A DNA stretch of 64,000 nucleotides from Nonlabens sp. Ci31. GTDB lineage: Bacteria > Bacteroidota > Bacteroidia > Flavobacteriales > Flavobacteriaceae. Positions 56,838-64,000 of the stretch are shown one piece after another; the first letter of the stretch is position 1, and each line of letters begins with the position of its first letter. Made by a program: the position numbers and the translations under genes. The stretch lies in the NCBI RefSeq assembly GCF_012974865.1, contig NZ_CP043633.1, positions 434,001-498,000 of the forward strand. Direction: 5' to 3'. The notes below the pieces were generated by a model. That model was not told where the DNA came from, did no database searches, and saw nothing but the letters and a program-made list of their open reading frames with translations.

Positions 56838-57221
56838 TGTGACAGTTTGAATTTAAAGTTAGTAAATTCGAATTTATAACTGTCCTATTTTTAGGGAAGC
56901 CTACATTCCGTCTTCCCAAAGGGAAGAAACCTTTTTGATTGGGTTACTTTATAAAGCACCACATAATGATTGCCATTCCAGTGCAGGATACAGGGCAATG
57001 GTGCTTCTTCCAGTTGTTGTGCATTGACTTTAACTCCTAGAGAACGGAATCCGATCACCTCAGCAGCATTGCTGACTCCTTGAAGATTACTACCTGTTCT
57101 TATAGTTTCAGAAAGTGTTCTTAACTGCTGTATATCTATAGTTTGCTTGTAGTGTCTAACAATAATCTTAAGACATGTAGGACCACAGTCTTTAAACTCA
57201 GCTTGTTTATAGTGTGGGAAT

Positions 57222-58295
57222 TTAGGCATTATCTTTTTTAACTAATTCCTGCATGCCGTAATATTCGATGGCTTTTTCTTTTAAAGGATTGGTACTCCAC
57301 TCTGCCCATTCATTGGTATAAGGATTATAACCACATTTTAGTGGTTTGGATAAGTCTATATCTTCCTTAAAAGTGGTGCGTTCTGTATAAGCACGGCAAT
57401 CTGTACATACATATCTGAACTCACAATCTTTACAGATGTCTATTTGATCCTTTGTTACATTCCAGTACTTTTTAAAATCTGGTTTATTGATGGCTTCTTC
57501 TAGTGTAGTGTCTTTAATATTTCCATAGCTTTCTGGCATGGATGGGCAGTTTTTTATGTCGCCGCTGGTGTCTATGGAGATTTTGCCTGTTAAACAAGAA
57601 TTACAAGTTTTAGAAACAAAAAATGATTCCATGTTACTAACAAAATATGATGTTTCAATCTTACCGCATTGTTTGGCAAATTTTAAAGAATATGGTAACA
57701 TGACCTTTTGAAAATGATCTTCATCTAAAGTATCAGATAAATTATCTTTTGAAACCTCATATATTATTAATGAATGTAATTTATTACAAGCTTTGAAAAT
57801 GCCGCTCTTTTCTAACTTCTTATATAAAGAATAGTTGAGCAATATTTGAATACAAGTGACGAAGTTATCAGATTCACATAATTGTTTTAAAATATAAATC
57901 AAATACTTTTAATCCTTTAAATTATATATTCTTAACTGAACTTCATTTATTTGGTGTTCTTTAATTTGATTAACCCAATCAACGTTTAAAGAACGCGAAT
58001 CCAAATCTACAACTAAATTTAACGAATGTTTTTTGAAGGAATTTATTCTAGATTTATAACTAACTCTATCGAGTGATTTTGGCATTGTCATACCAAGATT
58101 CACTATTGTTTGCAAATCCTCATAAATATCATCGTCCAATTTTATGTCTTTGAGGTTTATTAAATAATCATTATTATCTAAATACTGACTTGTTGATTTT
58201 GAAATCTGAAATATTTCTCCGGTTATTAAATTATGAATAAGACTTCTAGCATAGCCATTAGTTAATATACATGATGAAATTAATTTTTGACTCAT
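57222..58295 (-). pseudogene. Grasp-with-spasm SPASM-domain peptide maturase (GwsS) with one in-frame TAA
   Basis: The 58295 start and the frame ending at 57222 form a 357-codon protein broken only by TAA at 57909-57911 (after NLKD, before KYLIYILKQL), in the same frame. The C-terminal SPASM cluster is complete: CNSCLTGKISI, NCPSMPESYGNI, CKDCEFRYVCTDCRAY. No CxxxCxxC radical-SAM motif is visible in the N-terminal half. In grasp-with-spasm systems this protein works with the ATP-grasp ligase to mature a ribosomal peptide. A product from the TTG at 57902 would keep the SPASM part only. Start overlaps the small ORF upstream (ATGA). Confidence 0.85.
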
Positions 58296-58441
58296 ATTTT
58301 GGTAATAGGTACTTTTGGATTTGTAACTCTATGGTAACCGTTAATTTTTTCTATTAAAAACAGCTTATTTGTATGATCAATATTCTTTTTTGTGATGAGA
58401 GTTTTTGATGATTTTAGAAAATTAATTGAATTATGTAACAT
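58292..58441 (-). CDS. 49-aa small protein coupled to gwsG and gwsS
   Basis: ATG at 58441-58439 lies inside the last codons of gwsG, and the stop TGA (58292-58294) overlaps the start of gwsS as ATGA. Both junctions are classic translational couplings, which argues for a real gene. The product is basic (MLHNSINFLKSSKTLITKK... GYHRVTNPKVPITKI) with no cysteine, signal or known domain. It is not precursor-like (no GG). It could be a small partner of the maturases; no function is proposed. Confidence 0.55.
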   Translation of the reverse strand: MLHNSINFLKSSKTLITKKNIDHTNKLFLIEKINGYHRVTNPKVPITKI

Positions 58442-59378
58442 TTAATCCTTTATTAAATACGTTTATTTGATCAATTAAATGATCACCAATACTATGATTG
58501 CTATATTCCATTACTAAATCAAATTGTCCCATAGGGTTAATGTCAATCAAAAAAAAAATTCCATTTTTATCCACCATAAAATCATACGAAAATAAATTAA
58601 GATCCATTAACTTACTTAAAGTTTTCATTTTTTCCTCTAAGGCCTTTGCTAAATTTAAAGGTGCGAAACGTACATTATTCATTCTGTCTCTAACGTCAAT
58701 AATATCTTTATTATCCGAAATTAATGCTACGTTGAATGTTTTATTTAGGATAAAGACACCTCGTATTTCATAGGCACTATCAATTTTTTTTTGAAAAAAT
58801 GACGGGAAAAAAGTCTCTTCTAGTTCGGATAAATCATCGAAGGAAACTTCGACAGTTCCAGCAGTGATATATTTATTTTTATTACTTACAAAATTAATTT
58901 GTTTATTTAAATCTTTCGTAATGACACCTTTTTTATATGTCTCCATAAAAGATATTAAATCTGATTTTTGATTTGTAACTATGTAATCAGGAACCAGAAA
59001 ACCTGCTTTTTCAATCATTTTAAGATTGATTAACTTATTGTTTTGATATTCAGATTTAAAACTTCCAATTTTTAAAGTATTTGTTGCTAAAATAGACTCA
59101 ATATACAACTGAATGGAATGATGCTCAAATCTTGAATAATTTTGAAAATCCTTAGATATTTTATTAGAATTGTAAAAATTGAGATTACCTCTTCTAAAAA
59201 TAACAACAGAAAATCTATTTAACCATTCTAATCTACCATTGATTATTTTTAATTGGATAAAATCATTAATATTTATCCTAGTGCAAATCAAATTACTGTT
59301 ATAAAAAGCATTTGCTAATTTATTGGCAGTTGTATCATGTGATTCTGAGATTAATAAAACATGTACTAACTTTTTCAT
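58431..59378 (-). CDS. Grasp-with-spasm ATP-grasp peptide maturase (GwsG)
   Basis: A 315-aa ATP-grasp ligase of the graspetide (microviridin-ligase) type. The N-terminal fold begins HVLLISESHDTTANKLA; VVIFRRGNLNF (about 58-68) is the region typical of this family; the central ATP-binding lysine strand is KKGVITKDLN, and the Mg-binding end is FFLIDINPMGQFD (about 275-287). Such enzymes join Thr/Ser or Lys side chains to Asp/Glu carboxylates of the precursor at the cost of ATP. The frame is complete, in contrast to the neighbouring gwsS. It starts 3 bp after the lipoprotein gene. Confidence 0.9.
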   Translation of the reverse strand: MKKLVHVLLISESHDTTANKLANAFYNSNLICTRININDFIQLKIINGRLEWLNRFSVVIFRRGNLNFYNSNKISKDFQNYSRFEHHSIQLYIESILATNTLKIGSFKSEYQNNKLINLKMIEKAGFLVPDYIVTNQKSDLISFMETYKKGVITKDLNKQINFVSNKNKYITAGTVEVSFDDLSELEETFFPSFFQKKIDSAYEIRGVFILNKTFNVALISDNKDIIDVRDRMNNVRFAPLNLAKALEEKMKTLSKLMDLNLFSYDFMVDKNGIFFLIDINPMGQFDLVMEYSNHSIGDHLIDQINVFNKGLNVT

Positions 59379-59381
59379 AAA

Positions 59382-60014
59382 CTAGTCACAGTTATTGAAA
59401 TCTTCAAAATATTCAAAAACCTGGTTATCAGTATAATATCTAATACCAGCCTCAGCAGATGGAAAACTGTCCCATTCCCTACCGTTCAAATGCCACATGA
59501 TTTTTTCATTTTCAAATTTTTTCAGATTACCTTTATTATATTGATCAGTAATATAATTTCTAACAGATGTTTTTAACTCATCTGGGGTATGCATGAAAAT
59601 TATAAAAACAGGTACATCAAGAATAGAATCTTTTACAGATGGATATGGTTTATCTTTAATAATTTCAAGTAATTCTATTATATTATCACCATCTTGTTTT
59701 ACTCGATAACATTTATTAATTGCACTTCTTATCTGAGCAAGGTCATTATAATAATTTCTTTTTTCTGTTTTAGAAACCACCTTAATTTTATCAATTTCTT
59801 CAAGAACATAGGTTGCCCTTCTTAAAAATTGATCCTTGAAATAGATCTCAGTGATTTTATTAAGATCATCATCCGTGTATTGGTGCAATTCAGTGATGTT
59901 TTTAACATCTAAATCTTTATTTTCTTTTACACAACCAATAAAAAAAAGGTAAATTATCAAAACAAATTTACCTTTTAAAATAAAGTTTGAACTTCTTAAC
60001 AATTCGTAGGACAT
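59382..60014 (-). CDS. Hypothetical lipoprotein in the grasp-with-spasm operon
   Basis: A 210-aa protein with a signal and lipobox (FFIGCVKEN at about 25-33). The mature part is helical and charged (YTDDDLNKITEIYFKDQFLRRA) and ends in two acidic-aromatic stretches (FEYFEDFNNCD). It overlaps the precursor gene by 19 bp and is 3 bp from gwsG. No family recognised. A role in immunity or sensing of the mature peptide would fit its position but is speculation. Confidence 0.65.
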   Translation of the reverse strand: MSYELLRSSNFILKGKFVLIIYLFFIGCVKENKDLDVKNITELHQYTDDDLNKITEIYFKDQFLRRATYVLEEIDKIKVVSKTEKRNYYNDLAQIRSAINKCYRVKQDGDNIIELLEIIKDKPYPSVKDSILDVPVFIIFMHTPDELKTSVRNYITDQYNKGNLKKFENEKIMWHLNGREWDSFPSAEAGIRYYTDNQVFEYFEDFNNCD

Positions 60015-60205
60015 TCTAGGGTTACGCTTTTGAATTCTTTTTCGTCACATTGTTGAACACCATCATTATTGTCATCGTTAAAACCATCATCTACTCGAGT
60101 GGAACAACCGCTTTCTTGTGGACGATTCCTACCTGGAGTGTTTATAACTCGGTCGCCTCCAAAAAGGCTAGACATTTGTGTTTTACTTAAAATGAATTTT
60201 TTCAT
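59996..60205 (-). CDS. Grasp-with-spasm RiPP precursor peptide (GG leader, four-Cys core)
   Basis: A 69-aa peptide. The leader ends MSSLFGG (residues 11-17), the double-glycine site for a C39 peptidase. The 52-residue core is rich in Asp, Glu, Asn and Thr/Ser, has four cysteines (GCST, QQCDE, LECPTNC) and an EF-loop-like run DDGFNDDNNDG. Ester or amide links made by GwsG between Thr/Ser and Asp/Glu are likely; which residues is unknown. It is first in the operon; no TAnnTTTG box was found upstream. The gene is intact. Confidence 0.8.
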   Translation of the reverse strand: MKKFILSKTQMSSLFGGDRVINTPGRNRPQESGCSTRVDDGFNDDNNDGVQQCDEKEFKSVTLECPTNC

Positions 60206-60392
60206 AATTATTAATTTAAAATATATCCCTACTCATTGAAGGCTTTTCGGAACCGCCTTTGTTATAACGGTAAAAACATAGATAAAATTATACGAGTTTA
60301 CAACCCCTTTTATGCAATCCCTTAAAAAACTGTTGTTTTGATCAGTTTTGTAGTATGTCAAGACTACGTAAAAAACCTATGCCAATTATGAA

Positions 60393-60635
60393 ATGGACAA
60401 AACCACTCCTAGCATTCAATCACTAGCTATACTCGGCGATTTGTTAGAAATAGATATTATAAAAGCATTGAAAAGTAACGGCATTACTTTTAATCAATCG
60501 GGCAATGAATTTAAAGATAACAGCACAGGAATTATCAATCAAATACCCAAGCAACTTATCGCTCAATATGAGGCACGACTTCAGGAAAAAGACAATCAAA
60601 TCGCGTGGTTAAAACAGCAAATCAACAGGTTTTAA
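60393..60635 (+). CDS. C-terminal remnant of an XRE-type HTH regulator
   Basis: An 80-aa frame whose start resembles the last part of an XRE helix-turn-helix (upstream in frame: YANYEMDKTTPSIQSLAILGDLLEIDI) and whose end is a coiled coil (QYEARLQEKDNQIAWLKQQI) typical of Bacteroidetes regulators of this kind. Upstream, the frame is closed by TAA at 60369, so the DNA-recognition helices are missing. It diverges from the precursor gene and may once have controlled the locus. It is probably non-functional. Confidence 0.5.
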   Translation: MDKTTPSIQSLAILGDLLEIDIIKALKSNGITFNQSGNEFKDNSTGIINQIPKQLIAQYEARLQEKDNQIAWLKQQINRF

Positions 60636-60668
60636 GTAATTTATTACTAGCTTTTAGTAATAAATTAC
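60636..60668. repeat. Perfect 14-bp-stem hairpin after the HTH remnant
   Basis: GTAATTTATTACTA, loop GCTTT, exact complement. It starts at the base after the stop codon of the HTH remnant. It lacks GC pairs and a T-run, so it is a weak terminator; it could be a recombination or IS scar near the exporter break at 60.78 kb. Confidence 0.7.
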
Positions 60669-60762
60669 GGGTTTCTAAAGGTGTAAAACGTCAGATTTGT
60701 GTTTTCGCTCATAAAAAAACGTTGTTTTTTAAGTGGTTATTTGGGTTTTAATGGCTTTGTTA

Positions 60763-61458
60763 TTATGTACTTACAGGTGGAATAAACTGAACATCTTGAT
60801 TCTTGATCCCAATATCAACGATACTTTGGGTAAGAAAGGGAAAAATTAATTGCAGCATACTGGCTGCAATAAGCCCTAAAACCAGCTGCCATAAATACTT
60901 TTTGTACTTCAATACATAACGAGAAAGAATAGAAAAACCAAATTCCTTTTTTTCTTCTCCAGTAGTTTCTTGGTCGTATAAAGCAGGTGTAGGTTCTAGA
61001 AGTAATGCAATACCTTCTTCAGTTTCATTGGTCGCATCTTTGCCGATCCAAAGATCTAGAAATTCTCTTTGATTGTATTTTAATAAGCCGTGTGCTGGGT
61101 CAGAGATGTGGTAGGTAATATTCCCTTTCCCATCTTCCGTCTTCCCAAAGGGAAGAAACCTTTTTGATTGGGTTACTTTATACAACACCACATAATGATT
61201 GCCGTTCCAGTGCAGGATACAGGGCAATGGTGCTTCTTCTAGTTGTTGTGCAATGACTTTTACACCCATAGAACGGAATCCTATCACCTCAGCAGCATTG
61301 CTGACTCCTTGCAAGTTACTTCCTGTTCTTATGGTCTCAGACAGCGTTCTTAATCGCTGTATATCTATGGACTGCTTATAATGTCTGGCAATGATTTTAA
61401 GGCAGGTGGGACCGCAGTCTTTAAAGTCTGCTTGTTTATAGTGTGGAAACGCAACCAC
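60763..61458 (-). pseudogene. Truncated second PCAT exporter: C39 peptidase domain and first membrane helices
   Basis: The 231-aa frame is about nine-tenths identical to the N-terminal part of the exporter at 53.8-57.2 kb, including the C39 triad (KDCGPTCLK, NGNHYVVLY, SDPAHG). Similarity stops sharply after KNQDVQFI near 60779, where five foreign residues and a stop follow. The rest of the membrane domain and ATPase are gone. It contains the uninterrupted version of the IS target site. A free C39 peptidase tethered by one or two helices might still be made. Confidence 0.88.
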
Positions 61459-61459
61459 T

Positions 61460-62152
61460 TTAAGATTTAAACACTTTTTTCAATTCCATTTCTAATTTGG
61501 AACCATCAATTAAATCATAATTTAAAGAAACAAAACCATATTTGTCATTGTAATGAATAGTCAATTTAGCTGAACCTAAATTACTTTTTCCCCCTGCCTC
61601 AATTACAACACAATTCAATTTGCCAAATGACGTTTCTATAAACTCAGTTCCTCGTTTTATATATTTATTATTTAAAATTACGCTCTTACGCTCAATATCA
61701 ATGTCCCAATCATCTGGATCAAGAACAATTCCCTGACTCCATTCATTTTTATCGAAGTTTATATACGGAAATGGTGCAAATTCAAGAACTTTAAAAATGT
61801 CTGAACGAGGTGGATGAATCCAAAGGCGAGAGCTGTTTTTAATCAATCCTGTTGCTTCTTCGTCTATAATTTTTTCATCATCGTAATAATTATAAAGGAT
61901 AGTTTGTTGGTTGCCGTTAATCTTTCCATCCAAAACTTTCATCACCAATTTACCATGAGAAAGTTCTTTTCTTACTAGAGGTTCATTCTGTGATTTATGG
62001 TCAAAATCATATTCATTTTCACTCGTAATGGTGTAATATGAATAATTAAATTCATAACTCCAATTCGGAAGATAAACAATTGTAGGAGACTTTCTATGGG
62101 TCATACAGGAACACGCAATAATTAATAAAAAAGCTTTGAAAAGAAGTTTCAT
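61460..62152 (-). CDS. Hypothetical lipoprotein preceding the truncated exporter
   Basis: A 230-aa protein with lipobox (IACSCMT at about 13-19). The mature part (YEFNYSYYTITSENEYDF, GKLNCVVIEAGGKSNLGSAKLTIHYNDKYGFVSL) looks like an all-beta secreted protein resembling GLPGLI/DUF-type export proteins, but no family is certain. It ends 1 bp before the start of the exporter stub, so they share a transcript. Confidence 0.65.
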   Translation of the reverse strand: MKLLFKAFLLIIACSCMTHRKSPTIVYLPNWSYEFNYSYYTITSENEYDFDHKSQNEPLVRKELSHGKLVMKVLDGKINGNQQTILYNYYDDEKIIDEEATGLIKNSSRLWIHPPRSDIFKVLEFAPFPYINFDKNEWSQGIVLDPDDWDIDIERKSVILNNKYIKRGTEFIETSFGKLNCVVIEAGGKSNLGSAKLTIHYNDKYGFVSLNYDLIDGSKLEMELKKVFKS

Positions 62153-62816
62153 ATTAAGTTATATTTATTTCTGTTTTAATTCCAAGATGCTGTATAAGGG
62201 TCATAATTACATTATAATGGTTTAAAATTAAGATAATTATTCTACTTTTAAACAGTTCGGTTTAAGGGGAAGCTTACAAAAGGAGCTCGGTAAAGGTGTA
62301 GCGCTATCGGTAAAACCGGTATTGGTTTTACGCACTTGATTGTGCTGAGCTCTCGTTGCACGGAGAACGAACGGAAGTATCGAAATAATTCAACATCTGC
62401 CGATAGCTATCGGTAGTGTTTTCTCAATTTGTACCCTGTGGTTTTTCATCTGTGTGAACAAATCCGTATTTTAATGGATTCTGGTACCGCCTTTAGTATG
62501 GAAGATCTTGAAAAAACCACTCCTCTTAACCAGAATTCTAAATCTCATAACGTATGGAATTCATACTTTTTTAACTGGCATGCTATATTATGGTCTACAA
62601 GAACGAAAAAAATACTCTTTCTTTGAAAAGGTATTTTACCTCTAGGAAGAAGTTGCCGCCATATAGATCGTGAACCAAGTTGAACTAGTTGAGATGTATA
62701 CAGCTTCTGTGTCTAACACTCCTGAATGTATCCCAGGTTACTCTGCAAAAAATTCTGTCCATGCCTATTCAGGCGAGGAAACGTTTACTTTTGTGTTCTT
62801 ATGAGCGTTGGAATTT
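62153..62816. other. 664-bp gap with possible decayed coding sequence
   Basis: No intact gene. From 62580 to 62804 on the plus strand one frame reads MLYYGLQERKKYSFFEKVFY, stop, EEVAAI, stop, IVNQVELVEMYTASVSNTPE and on to FTFVFL, which looks like a protein interrupted by two stops. A small palindrome TGCCGATAGCTATCGGTA lies at about 62399. Nothing else is supported. Confidence 0.45.
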
Positions 62817-63338
62817 CTATACTTTTTTAGTTTCTAAAATCATATTTAAAAATGACGTCGGTTGAAGGAAGTAGTTAGGATTTTCTTCTAGTTTTTCTTT
62901 AATCAGAATAAGACCTCCATTAGTGTAGGACTCCATAGTTTTAAGAATCAATTTAACAGCTTCATCTTCTTCAACTTCTCCTTTCTCAAGATCAATCAAG
63001 TTGATATCTGTTTTTGCTACAAGTGCAATAAATATATTCTCCTGTAAGTTGGTAAAGTCCTTACGTGTCGATATTGTTGTCTTGCTACCCCAATGTTGAA
63101 TATGGTGACTAAAATCCGTTTTCTTTGCTCCATCAGGGATTGGAGTAAATTCATTATTGTATAGCCCTAAGAAAAAAGCATACGTATATAGTTCGTAGTT
63201 GGTACTGAAATGTTTACCAAGGTTGATCTTCTTTTCGCCTTCTGCACCAAACTTTTGTGAAAGTGAAGTAAACAAGTCTTTGTGTGTCTCACTATATTTT
63301 GGAATTCTAGTCTTCCATTTTTCAAATAAATTCTTCAT
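62817..63338 (-). CDS. Conserved protein next to an SMC-like ATPase, possible DNA-modification/defence subunit
   Basis: A 173-aa soluble protein. Conserved-looking parts are LSQKFGAEGEKKINLGKHFS, TYAFFLGLYNNEFTPIPDGA and the C-terminal SYTNGGLILIKEKLEENPNYF. It starts 1 bp after the ATPase gene, so the two form an operon. The pairing of a small protein with a DndD-like ATPase suggests a phosphorothioation-type or other defence system (DndE would be the analogous partner), but no DndE motif is certain and this is an inference. Confidence 0.5.
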   Translation of the reverse strand: MKNLFEKWKTRIPKYSETHKDLFTSLSQKFGAEGEKKINLGKHFSTNYELYTYAFFLGLYNNEFTPIPDGAKKTDFSHHIQHWGSKTTISTRKDFTNLQENIFIALVAKTDINLIDLEKGEVEEDEAVKLILKTMESYTNGGLILIKEKLEENPNYFLQPTSFLNMILETKKV

Positions 63339-63339
63339 C

Positions 63340-64000
63340 TTATAATGTGATTACTTGTGAGTTAATGGTTTTCAAGTTGTTTGGATCAAAAGGTCTTTTT
63401 AACTTAACCCAAAAAGCTTTATTCCTTCTGACACTCTCAAATTCTTTTTTGATTGAAAGTGTTTTTGTTGCTTTATCTGTGTGAAGAAAATCTTTGATGA
63501 GCAGAATTTTTTGATTCTCTGTTTCGAAAATTAGATTTAAGAATTGGGCTGTTTTATTTTCTCCAAATGAAGATGTTGGAGCATCAAAAATCATAGGAAA
63601 GTTTTCCTCTTTTATCTCTGATGCCAATTCAGAAATTGCAAATAGAATTGATATATGCATTGAGGTTAACAATGATTGATTTGGTTTGTAGAAAGTCCTA
63701 CCATCCTCTTGTAACATAACTTCAACTATTGTACGATTAACTTTATTTTTTTGTGTAAAAACGATTGTCCCAGTGAAAGCGTCAATGTTGATTGTTTTGA
63801 AAAAGCTGTTTGACTTTTTTTGTAATTTATCAATGAATTCATCAAACTTTTTCTTTTTGGTGTCTATAAAGATGGTTTCAATATCACGAAAAATATTTCT
63901 TGTCTTAATCTCGAATGAATTAGCAGAATTTGTGTCAATTTTATCCTTATCCTCTTTCCTTTCTCGTAAATCATTTTCAATAAGTTTTAATTTCATCGCA
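63340..64000 (-). CDS. C-terminal part of an SMC/DndD-like AAA ATPase, 5' part outside window
   Basis: The visible about 220 codons have a charged coiled-coil start (ENDLRERKEDKDKIDT) and the C-terminal half of an SMC-type ATPase: a loop QSLLTSMHISILFAISELAS in the signature position and a Walker B-like FPMIFDAPTSSFGENKTAQFL. The frame is open at the window edge; the ATG at 63996 is probably internal. Such ATPases power DNA-targeting defence systems; the identity depends on the genes beyond the edge. Confidence 0.65.
   Translation of the reverse strand, partial: AMKLKLIENDLRERKEDKDKIDTNSANSFEIKTRNIFRDIETIFIDTKKKKFDEFIDKLQKKSNSFFKTINIDAFTGTIVFTQKNKVNRTIVEVMLQEDGRTFYKPNQSLLTSMHISILFAISELASEIKEENFPMIFDAPTSSFGENKTAQFLNLIFETENQKILLIKDFLHTDKATKTLSIKKEFESVRRNKAFWVKLKRPFDPNNLKTINSQVITL

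Larger units (their letters stand above)
55677..56905 (-). mobile_element. IS3-family insertion sequence, IS407-like, in the PCAT gene
   Basis: A 1229-bp element. Its ends are inverted repeats TGTAGGCTTCCC and GGGAAGCCTACA with further matching to about 25 bp (AGGACA / TGTCCT). TTCC occurs immediately outside each end (55673-55676 and 56906-56909), a 4-bp target duplication; the second exporter copy at 61.1 kb shows the uninterrupted site with a single TTCC. It carries orfA and orfB in -1 frames joined by A6G. The intact ends, frames and duplication indicate a recent insertion. Confidence 0.93.
53756..57229 (-). pseudogene. Peptidase-containing ABC exporter (PCAT, C39) interrupted by an insertion sequence
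   Basis: Removing the IS (55677-56905) and one TTCC copy restores one frame of 746 aa. The C39 domain has the catalytic Cys (KDCGPTCLK, C15), His (WNGNHYVVLY) and Asp (HISDPAHG); then six TMs (from about 170) and the ATPase with VVGVSGSGKTTLMK, a LSTGQ signature and FFDEATSALD. PCATs cut double-glycine leaders and export the core peptide. The break lies after GKTE inside the peptidase domain. The gene starts 8 bp inside the end of the SPASM gene. From an internal ATG (55450) the TM-ATPase part could still be made without peptidase. Confidence 0.9.

Noticed and set aside
51943..57911. Stop-codon recoding (selenocysteine or pyrrolysine) in gwsS and hlyD
   Set aside because: Both stops are TAA, not TGA or TAG, and no SECIS-like hairpin or other TAA-containing genes were seen; nonsense mutations are simpler.
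62429..62626. 65-aa plus-strand ORF
   Set aside because: No family likeness and a better protein-like reading lies in another frame of the same region.

Overview
The window looks like the chromosome of a low-GC marine flavobacterium (Bacteroidota, Flavobacteriaceae). The evidence is the gene families (grasp-with-spasm peptide maturases, a GH92 mannosidase, POT transporter, S9 peptidases, an Hpt-Adk fusion beside purK and obgE, class II HMG-CoA reductase), the many start sites preceded by the Bacteroidetes -7 box TAnnTTTG, and the lipoprotein signals. A genus cannot be assigned from the sequence alone. Codon use and gene order look normal up to about 52 kb.

Layout. 0-10 kb: K+ channel (cut by the window edge), PspC-like protein, DUF2851, cystathionine beta-synthase-like enzyme, an ACMSD-like amidohydrolase and an atypical SDR (both probably kynurenine catabolism), map, a methyltransferase, a small IS200-like element with 57-bp direct repeats, ApbE and an NqrF-associated-type protein. 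10-17 kb: GH92 mannosidase, two small orphan genes, a hydroxymuconic-semialdehyde-dehydrogenase-like ALDH, then a 1.5-kb array of about 226-bp hairpin units directly upstream of a RAYT transposase. 17-41 kb: FAD oxidoreductase whose stop codon lies in a 7-bp satellite, gpmI, thioredoxin-like lipoprotein, HMG-CoA reductase, DPP4, POT transporter, ComEC, NlpC/P60, lpxB, surE, tail-specific protease, OppC-type permease, nuclease, LolC/E-type permease and a NamZ-type muramidase. 41-51 kb: DUF1569, a multiply frameshifted pseudogene, obgE, the hpt-adk fusion, purK, a beta-lactamase-family hydrolase and an S9 peptidase. 51-62 kb: a decayed grasp-with-spasm RiPP locus. 62.8-64 kb: start of a probable defence operon with an SMC/DndD-like ATPase.

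The most interesting region is the RiPP locus. It has a 69-aa GG-leader precursor, a lipoprotein, an ATP-grasp ligase (GwsG), a 49-aa overlapping small ORF, a SPASM maturase (GwsS), a C39-peptidase ABC exporter (PCAT) and a HlyD adaptor, all on the minus strand. GwsS and HlyD each carry one in-frame TAA, the PCAT is split by a 1229-bp IS3-family element with a TTCC target duplication, and a second PCAT copy survives as an N-terminal stub. The precursor and ligase remain intact, so the exporter arm appears to be dying before the modification arm.

A second genome-scale signal is the 14-bp palindrome GCTTTCGCGAAAGC. It occurs 11 times, ten inside genes, in different reading frames. Other structured DNA includes the REP-like array with its RAYT, a separate dispersed hairpin family (6.8 kb and 53 kb), tandem repeats between hlyD and the exporter gene, and divergent genes whose 5' ends overlap.
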